From contig CAZBQG010000093.1 of NCBI GenBank assembly GCA_964493945.1, positions 1 to 15,647 on the forward strand: a stretch of 15,647 bases of DNA. Reading direction: 5' to 3'. Source of the DNA: CAZBQG01 sp964493945. Lineage in GTDB: Bacteria; Pseudomonadota; Alphaproteobacteria; Rhodospirillales; UBA2165. The position numbers were made by a program, and so were the translations under genes. Positions within the stretch are counted from its first letter, which is position 1. Each line of letters begins with the position of its first letter. Shown here in pieces: positions 9,001 to 15,647 of this stretch. Under the pieces are notes generated by a model that worked only from the letters and a program-made list of their open reading frames with translations, made no database searches and was not told the origin of the DNA.

Positions 9001-9029
9001 ATTTTAATGCACTTAGCCTGTATCGCCAA
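9001..9029 (-). promoter_or_regulatory. Likely sigma-70 promoter for the oxidoreductase operon
   Basis: On the minus strand, TTGGCG (9029-9024) and TAAAAT (9006-9001) are separated by exactly 17 bases, matching the -35 and -10 boxes at four and five of six positions. Transcription would start near 8994, giving a leader of about 23 bases before ATG 8971. GCCT and AGGC flank nine bases across the -35 box, a weak inverted repeat that could bind a regulator. The site lies in the 67-base gap after the Crp/Fnr stop, so the downstream genes need not be read from the regulator's promoter. Confidence 0.5.
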
Positions 9030-9038
9030 GGCATGTCA

Positions 9039-9749
9039 TCAGGATGGCAATTGGGATCCCATTTCGTCGAAAAGTTCCTGGAGATTGAGGATGCGCGCGG
9101 TGCGGCCGGAGAACTGGACCAAACCGTCATCGCGCAAGCCCCGGATGGCCCGGGACAGGGATTCCAAGCGGACGCCGAACATGGCCGCCAGACCACCCCT
9201 CGACAGAGGCAGATCGATGCGGATCGTGCCATCTTTGGTTTCCTTGCCGTAGCGCCCCTTGAACAACAGCAATTGGCGGATGACTTGGGTGCGCAGGCTG
9301 CGGGTGGCGTTCTGGAAGTAATCCTCCTCGGCATAGCCCAGGGCCTTGGCCGCACTTTTCAGGAAATTACCGCAAAGTTCCGTATTGCTGCGAAGCAAAG
9401 CCCGGACGACGGCGTCTTTAATGAAACATAAGGTGCTGGGCTCCAGGGTCTCGGTCGTGGCCCGGTGATTCTCGCCCGCCAGAAAGGGCCGGTAGCCCAG
9501 CTTGGTGCCGGCATAACCGATGCGGCCCAGCAGGATGGTATTGCCGTTCCCATCCAGCTTGCGGATGCCCACCAGCCCCTCACAGATGCAATAAACACCG
9601 GTGTAGGGATCGCCTTCATTGAAGATGACCCCGCCCCGCTCAAAGTGCGAGCAGGTTTTGTTTTGGTCCAGTTGGGCGATTTCGTCCTTCTTCAGCGCCT
9701 GCCATTCGGAATGTTCCAGGACCGCGCAGCCAAAACAGCTTTTTTCCAT
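9039..9749 (-). CDS. Crp/Fnr-family transcription regulator with N-terminal CxxC
   Basis: This is a 236-residue regulator with a cyclic-nucleotide-binding-like beta barrel (about 25-120), a long dimer helix, and a C-terminal winged HTH. The HTH reads LSRGGLAAMFGVRLESLSR, with the family's E-S-x-S-R recognition helix at 196-200. It has seven cysteines: C5 and C8 in CFGC, then C33, C54, C56, C108 and C126. C108 sits in LEPSTLC, which lines up by eye with the segment around cluster cysteine 122 of FNR. The usual third N-terminal ligand is absent at its normal spacing, so Fe-S binding is possible but unproven. I chose ATG 9749 over a GTG at 9758 because AGGAAAGG lies eight bases ahead of the ATG. 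It diverges from the amidohydrolase gene. A redox or nitrosative signal is inferred. Confidence 0.85.
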   Translation of the reverse strand: MEKSCFGCAVLEHSEWQALKKDEIAQLDQNKTCSHFERGGVIFNEGDPYTGVYCICEGLVGIRKLDGNGNTILLGRIGYAGTKLGYRPFLAGENHRATTETLEPSTLCFIKDAVVRALLRSNTELCGNFLKSAAKALGYAEEDYFQNATRSLRTQVIRQLLLFKGRYGKETKDGTIRIDLPLSRGGLAAMFGVRLESLSRAIRGLRDDGLVQFSGRTARILNLQELFDEMGSQLPS

Positions 9750-9896
9750 TTTCCGCACCTTTCCTGAACCTCAAAGAACTCTAAACCACGGAAGGGCCAA
9801 AGTCCTTGAGGCAGGTTATTTTTGCGAAGTTTTGTGTTCCATCGCCGGGGAAATGCTCTAACCTCAAGGCAATGAAACAAAGGGAGGAAACGTGTC
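9750..9896. promoter_or_regulatory. Divergent control region with repeated CCTCAA-type half sites
   Basis: This 147-base gap separates the regulator (-) from the amidohydrolase (+) and must hold both promoters, although I found no strong -35/-10 pair. CCTTGAGG (9804-9811) and CCTCAAGG (9862-9869) are exact reverse complements, and CCTCAAAG (9769-9776) is a near copy. They do not fit the FNR consensus TTGAT-N4-ATCAA. They may be sites for the local regulator, but that is a guess. Confidence 0.35.
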
Positions 9897-10934
9897 ATGG
9901 CCGGCAAAGCCAAAAGCAAGACAAGTTCCAGGCGGCCCTTCGCCATTGATGTTCACAGCCATATCCGCATTCCCGAGCTTCTGGAATTTCTCGCCAAGAA
10001 CCCGGTCAAGGCCAAGGGGCCCGGCTCGGAGGATTGGTTCAGCCCCAAATCGGTCGCCGACCTCAAGGGGTTGGATGCCAACAAGGCCCGCTGGGCGCGC
10101 CTCACAAACCATAAGACCCGGCTCAGGGAAATGGACCGGACAGGCGTGGATATCCAGGTGGTCAGTTCCAACTTTCCCGTATCATGCTATTGGATGGACG
10201 GGCCCAAGGGGCTCCGGGCATCAAGAATTTCCAATGACGGAGTCGCCGATTGGGTCGCCAAAAGCCCGGACCGCTTTGTCGGTCTGGCCTCGGTCGCCCT
10301 GCAACATCCGAAAAGTGCGGCGGGTGAATTGGAGAGGAGCGTCAAAAAGCTGGGAATGCGGGGCGCCTGGATTGCTTCCAATATCCGCGCCAAGGATCTG
10401 GGTGAGGACCGCTTCCGCCCCTTCTGGGCCAAGGCCGAGGAACTGGGCGTGCCCATTTTCGTCCATCCCCTGGGCACCACCGATATCATCCGGTTAAAGA
10501 AATATTTTCTGTTCAACACCATTGGCCAGCCCTTTGAGGAAACCATGGCCATGTCGTCGCTTATTCATGAAGGGGTGATGGATACCTATCCCAAGCTCAA
10601 GGTGGTCATCTGCCATGGCGGCGGCTATCTGCCTTATTACGCGGCCCGGGGGGACCGGTCCTTCCATGTCAGGGCCGAGGTCAGGGCCAACATCAAAAAG
10701 CCGCCCAGCGCCTATTTGCGTAAATTTTACTATGACAGCATCGTTTTCGATCACAAAATTCTCAACAATCTGATCAGCGTCTCAGGCCTGGGAAAGGTGA
10801 TGATGGGAACGGATTATCCGCTGGTGCGCGACGATGGGGCCGCTTTCATCCGCTCCAACCGGGCGCTTTCCAAAGAGGCCAAGGACCGCATCCTTTGGAA
10901 GAACGCGGCCAAACTGATGAAAATTAAGGTCTGA
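9897..10934 (+). CDS. ACMSD-like amidohydrolase (amidohydrolase 2 family), probable metal-dependent decarboxylase
   Basis: This is a 345-residue TIM-barrel metal enzyme related to 2-amino-3-carboxymuconate-6-semialdehyde decarboxylase. The metal-site residues are in place: H20 and H22 in IDVHSHI, H190 in FVHPLG, H240 in CHGGG and D306 in GTDYP. The spacings H22-H190, H190-H240 and H240-D306 (168, 50, 66) nearly equal those recalled for bacterial ACMSD (166, 51, 66). Other shared stretches are RLREMD, NFPVSCYW and YPKLKVVICHGGG. Relatives decarboxylate aromatic acids such as 5-carboxyvanillate or resorcylate, so decarboxylation or C-C hydrolysis of an aromatic-pathway acid is likely. The exact substrate is open. 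The ATG at 9897 has GGGAGG ahead. The molybdenum hydroxylase gene starts eight bases after the stop, so the two are one operon. Confidence 0.85.
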   Translation: MAGKAKSKTSSRRPFAIDVHSHIRIPELLEFLAKNPVKAKGPGSEDWFSPKSVADLKGLDANKARWARLTNHKTRLREMDRTGVDIQVVSSNFPVSCYWMDGPKGLRASRISNDGVADWVAKSPDRFVGLASVALQHPKSAAGELERSVKKLGMRGAWIASNIRAKDLGEDRFRPFWAKAEELGVPIFVHPLGTTDIIRLKKYFLFNTIGQPFEETMAMSSLIHEGVMDTYPKLKVVICHGGGYLPYYAARGDRSFHVRAEVRANIKKPPSAYLRKFYYDSIVFDHKILNNLISVSGLGKVMMGTDYPLVRDDGAAFIRSNRALSKEAKDRILWKNAAKLMKIKV

Positions 10935-10942
10935 CGGCGGAT

Positions 10943-13237
10943 ATGGATAAAGGCATCGGAAAACCGGTCCGCCGCAAGGAGGATTTGCGCCTGCTGACGG
11001 GCCGGGGCCGGTTCAGCGATGATGCCAACCTGCCGGGTCAGGCCCACGCGCATTTCCTGCGCTCGCCCCATGCCCATGCCCGGATCGAAAAGATCGACAT
11101 AGCCCAGGCAGAGGCGGCACCGGGCGTGCTGGCCGTGCTGACAGCCCAGGACTATGAAGGTGATGGCCTGGCTCCCATCCCGGCCGCCCGCCCGACGGTG
11201 ATCGAGCGGGCCTTGGGGCGCCCGCATGGTGAGAGCGCCGTCACCACGCCCATCGATCCGCTGGTCATGGATAAGGCCCGCCGGGTAGGCGATATCGTCG
11301 CCATGGTTATCGCCGAGACGCCTGCCCAGACCCAGGACGGGGCCGAATTGGTGGAAGTGGCCTACGTTCCCCTTCCCGCCATGACCAGCGCCCAGGCGGC
11401 ACTGGAGCCTAAGGCACCACTGATATGGGAAGACGCACCCGGCAATATCTGTGTCGATGACGAACTGGGCGATCCGGCGGCCACCGAGGCGGCCATGGCC
11501 CGGGCCCATCACGTCACCTCCATGGAAGTCATGAACAACCGGGTAACGGGCGTCCCCATGGAGCCCCGCGCGGCCATCGGTGAATATGACGAGGCGAATG
11601 ACAAGCTGACGCTCCATGCAGGAAGTGCAGCACCCGTGCGCCACAAAAACACCATCTGCAAAATGTTCGGTCTGGCGCCTGAAAAAATGCGCGTCATCTG
11701 CCATGAGGTAGGCGGAGCCTATGGCACGCGAGGGCGGTTTTATCAGGAATTCCCGCTGGTGGTATGGGCCGCCAAACGGATGAACCGGCCGGTCAAATGG
11801 GTATCGGGGCGCAGCGAAGCATTCTTAAGCGACGATGCGGCCCGCGATCAGTTCACCCGGGTCGAGCTGGCCTTGGACGAGGCGGGACATTTTTTGGCGC
11901 TGCGCGCCTCCCATTTGGCCAATTTCGGCACCCATGCCGCGTCTTTTACGCCCCTCACAAGGGGCATATCGGTAACTACGGGGGTTTATGACATTCCGGT
12001 GGTCCATGTGCTGGCCAAGGCCGTGTTCACCAATACCAACCCGATCCACACCTACCGGGGGGCGGGCCGGCCCGAAGCCATGTTCCTGCTGGAACGCCTG
12101 ATCGACAGTGCGGCCCATGAAATGGGCATGGATGGGGTTGAAATGAGGCGCAAAAACCTGATCCCACCCTCCGCCATGCCCTACAAAAACCTGACCGGCA
12201 TGGTGTTTGATTCCGGTGATTTCGCCAAAAGCATGGATATGGCCCTGGCCAAAAGCGATTGGGACGGGTTCGAAGCACGCCGCGCCAAGGCTGAAAAAAG
12301 AGGCCGGCTGCTGGGCATCGGCATCGCCAATTATATCGAGACGGCCACCGGCCAGCCCGTGGAGCGAGCGGAAATGGAAATCAAGCCCAAAGGCCGGGTG
12401 CAATTGGTCGTCGGCACCCAAGACAGCGGCCAGGGCCACGCCACCAGTTACGCCCAATTGATCAGCGAATGGCTGGGCGTGCCCTTTAAAGATATTGATC
12501 TGACCGAGGGCGACACGGACATCGTCAAAAAAGGCAGCGGGTCCCATTCGTCGCGCTCCATGCGGCTGGCGGGCTATCTGCTGGGCCAGGCGCGGGATGA
12601 AATCCTGGACAAGGGAAAGCACATCGCGGCCGAGATGCTGGAAACGGCAGTTTCCGACATCCAGTTCGCCGATGGCCGTTTCCGGGTGGTGGGGACAGAC
12701 CGCTCGGCCGGCCTGTTCGAAGTGGCCGCCGCCGCTCCGGAGCCCCTGGAAGGCGCGGCCGAAATCAATCAGGCGCTGAACGCCTTTCCCAATGGCTGTC
12801 ATATCTGCGAGCTGGAGGTGGACCCGGAAACCGGCGCCATCACCATCACCCGCTATACCGGCATCGATGATGTTGGCCGGGTGATCAACCCCCTTCTGGT
12901 GGATGGCCAGACCCAGGGCGGCATCGCCCAGGGCGCCGGTCAGGCACTGATGGAAAATTGCGATTATGATCCTCAAACCGGTCAGCTTATTGCCGGCTCT
13001 TTCATGGATTACGCCATGCCCCGGGCCGATGATTTCCCCTTTTTCGATCTGGGTTTCAACGAGGTAATGGCGACCAACAACCCCTTGGGTATCAAGGGTG
13101 CAGGCGAAGGTGGCACCACGGGCGCGCCGCCCGCCATCATCAATGCCCTGGTCAATGCGCTGGGCCATCTGGGCATCAGGCATATAGACATGCCGGCCAC
13201 GCCCCAGGCGGTCTGGCAGGCGATCCACTCGGGTTAA
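10943..13237 (+). CDS. Xanthine dehydrogenase-family molybdopterin-binding large subunit (CoxL-like, form II type)
   Basis: This is a 764-residue molybdenum hydroxylase large subunit. It binds molybdopterin cytosine dinucleotide in known relatives and hydroxylates a C-H bond with water oxygen. The start MDKGIGKPVRRKEDLRLLTG is family-typical. Visible motifs are G257-GAYGTR (commonly GGGFGxK), TYRGAGR with Y371, the cofactor-loop QDSGQGH, and the catalytic glutamate E722 in GIKGAGEGG. TYRGAGR is the form II signature. True CO dehydrogenase has AYRCSFR, so CO oxidation is not supported. The [2Fe-2S] and FAD partner subunits are not next to it, so they must be elsewhere. Upstream is the amidohydrolase, suggesting hydroxylation of a heterocyclic or aromatic substrate before ring processing. 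The substrate is unknown. Confidence 0.85.
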   Translation: MDKGIGKPVRRKEDLRLLTGRGRFSDDANLPGQAHAHFLRSPHAHARIEKIDIAQAEAAPGVLAVLTAQDYEGDGLAPIPAARPTVIERALGRPHGESAVTTPIDPLVMDKARRVGDIVAMVIAETPAQTQDGAELVEVAYVPLPAMTSAQAALEPKAPLIWEDAPGNICVDDELGDPAATEAAMARAHHVTSMEVMNNRVTGVPMEPRAAIGEYDEANDKLTLHAGSAAPVRHKNTICKMFGLAPEKMRVICHEVGGAYGTRGRFYQEFPLVVWAAKRMNRPVKWVSGRSEAFLSDDAARDQFTRVELALDEAGHFLALRASHLANFGTHAASFTPLTRGISVTTGVYDIPVVHVLAKAVFTNTNPIHTYRGAGRPEAMFLLERLIDSAAHEMGMDGVEMRRKNLIPPSAMPYKNLTGMVFDSGDFAKSMDMALAKSDWDGFEARRAKAEKRGRLLGIGIANYIETATGQPVERAEMEIKPKGRVQLVVGTQDSGQGHATSYAQLISEWLGVPFKDIDLTEGDTDIVKKGSGSHSSRSMRLAGYLLGQARDEILDKGKHIAAEMLETAVSDIQFADGRFRVVGTDRSAGLFEVAAAAPEPLEGAAEINQALNAFPNGCHICELEVDPETGAITITRYTGIDDVGRVINPLLVDGQTQGGIAQGAGQALMENCDYDPQTGQLIAGSFMDYAMPRADDFPFFDLGFNEVMATNNPLGIKGAGEGGTTGAPPAIINALVNALGHLGIRHIDMPATPQAVWQAIHSG

Positions 13238-13261
13238 TTCAGTGTTTCGGCCAAAAAAGAT

Positions 13262-13310
13262 GGCCCTGAGGGTTAACCCCAGGGCCGCAAGTTTCGGCGG
13301 CTGGGCCGCC
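13262..13310 (+). terminator. Two GC-rich hairpins after the molybdenum hydroxylase gene
   Basis: A first hairpin at 13262-13286 pairs GGCCCTG and GGG with CCCCAGGGCC around a TTAA loop, with one bulged A. A second at 13296-13310 is GGCGGC-TGG-GCCGCC. In the plus direction neither is followed by a good T run, only GCAAGTTT after the first. On the minus strand the first stem is followed three bases later by T6 (complement of 13253-13258), the better intrinsic-terminator shape. A two-way or weak terminator is likely. Confidence 0.5.
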
Positions 13311-13406
13311 ATCAGGGGGCCTGAGAAATGTATTTAAACAGGCAATTGTGGCAAATTTTAGATGCAAATTTGACCATTTCATGGCCTCCCATTTGGTCCC
13401 TGGTTG

Positions 13407-13435
13407 TTGGCAGCGGGCCAATACCCATTTATAAA
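13407..13435 (+). promoter_or_regulatory. Likely sigma-70 promoter for aconitase
   Basis: TTGGCA (13407-13412) and TATAAA (13430-13435) are separated by exactly 17 bases and each match consensus at five of six positions. The leader would be about 35 bases, ending with GGGAGGA (13464-13470) and ATG 13478. Upstream at about 13350-13375 are two copies of GCAAATTT, which could be regulator half sites, but this is not established. Confidence 0.6.
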
Positions 13436-13477
13436 GCCCGGCAGGAAACTCTTTGATCTACACGGGAGGAAGGCAGC

Positions 13478-15647
<2,170 letters not shown>

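Noticed and set aside
10943..13237. Reading the large subunit as a true CO dehydrogenase (CoxL form I)
   Set aside because: The active-site loop is TYRGAGR, not AYRCSFR, and the small and medium subunits are not adjacent.
11825..13312. Long open frame on the minus strand (about 495 codons) under the molybdenum hydroxylase gene
   Set aside because: It lies antisense to a well-conserved gene and its translation shows no recognisable domain. Such frames arise from high GC codon bias.
13239..13421. 60-codon minus-strand frame between the hydroxylase and aconitase genes
   Set aside because: It has no homology I recognise and no clear ribosome site, and it reads through the GC hairpins.

Overview
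The window reads as ordinary chromosomal DNA from a GC-rich alphaproteobacterium, probably Rhodospirillales-like. This is inferred from protein style: a NIT-type chemoreceptor, a DUF1178 zinc-ribbon protein, a PAS-HisKA sensor kinase, a Crp/Fnr regulator with an N-terminal CxxC, and a CoxL-like molybdenum hydroxylase beside an ACMSD-like amidohydrolase. No phage, insertion sequence, CRISPR array, tRNA or rRNA was found.

Layout. 1-186 is an AT-rich leader with a possible promoter. 187-2571 (+) encodes a nitrate/nitrite-sensing chemoreceptor followed by a small STAS protein. 2585-2830 (-) is a DUF1178 protein that meets the STAS gene tail to tail inside a 16-bp tandem duplication. 2973-3595 (+) is a glutathione S-transferase. 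3605-9749 (-) is a five-gene block that reads, in transcription order, Crp/Fnr regulator, MDR-type quinone oxidoreductase, MaoC-type hydratase, membrane PAS sensor kinase, and FAD-dependent fumarate reductase/KstD-like dehydrogenase. 9897-13237 (+), divergent from the regulator, holds an ACMSD-like amidohydrolase and an orphan xanthine dehydrogenase-family large subunit. After two hairpins and a good promoter, aconitase A starts at 13478 and runs off the right edge.

How the genes may work together. Chemoreceptor and STAS protein form one signalling unit. The minus-strand block puts a redox-type transcription factor and a sensor kinase among three redox or acyl-processing enzymes, with an ATGA overlap coupling the hydratase to the kinase. 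This looks like a self-regulated catabolic or redox module. The divergent amidohydrolase/molybdenum hydroxylase pair shares the regulator's upstream region and could be a target. The substrate cannot be read from the sequence.

Quality warning. Four genes (chemoreceptor twice, STAS, GST, kinase start) need a one-base correction to give a full-length protein. All but perhaps the GST case fall in a homopolymer run, and in every case a single base restores a protein of sensible length. Sequencing or assembly error is the simplest explanation, but it cannot be proved from the consensus alone.
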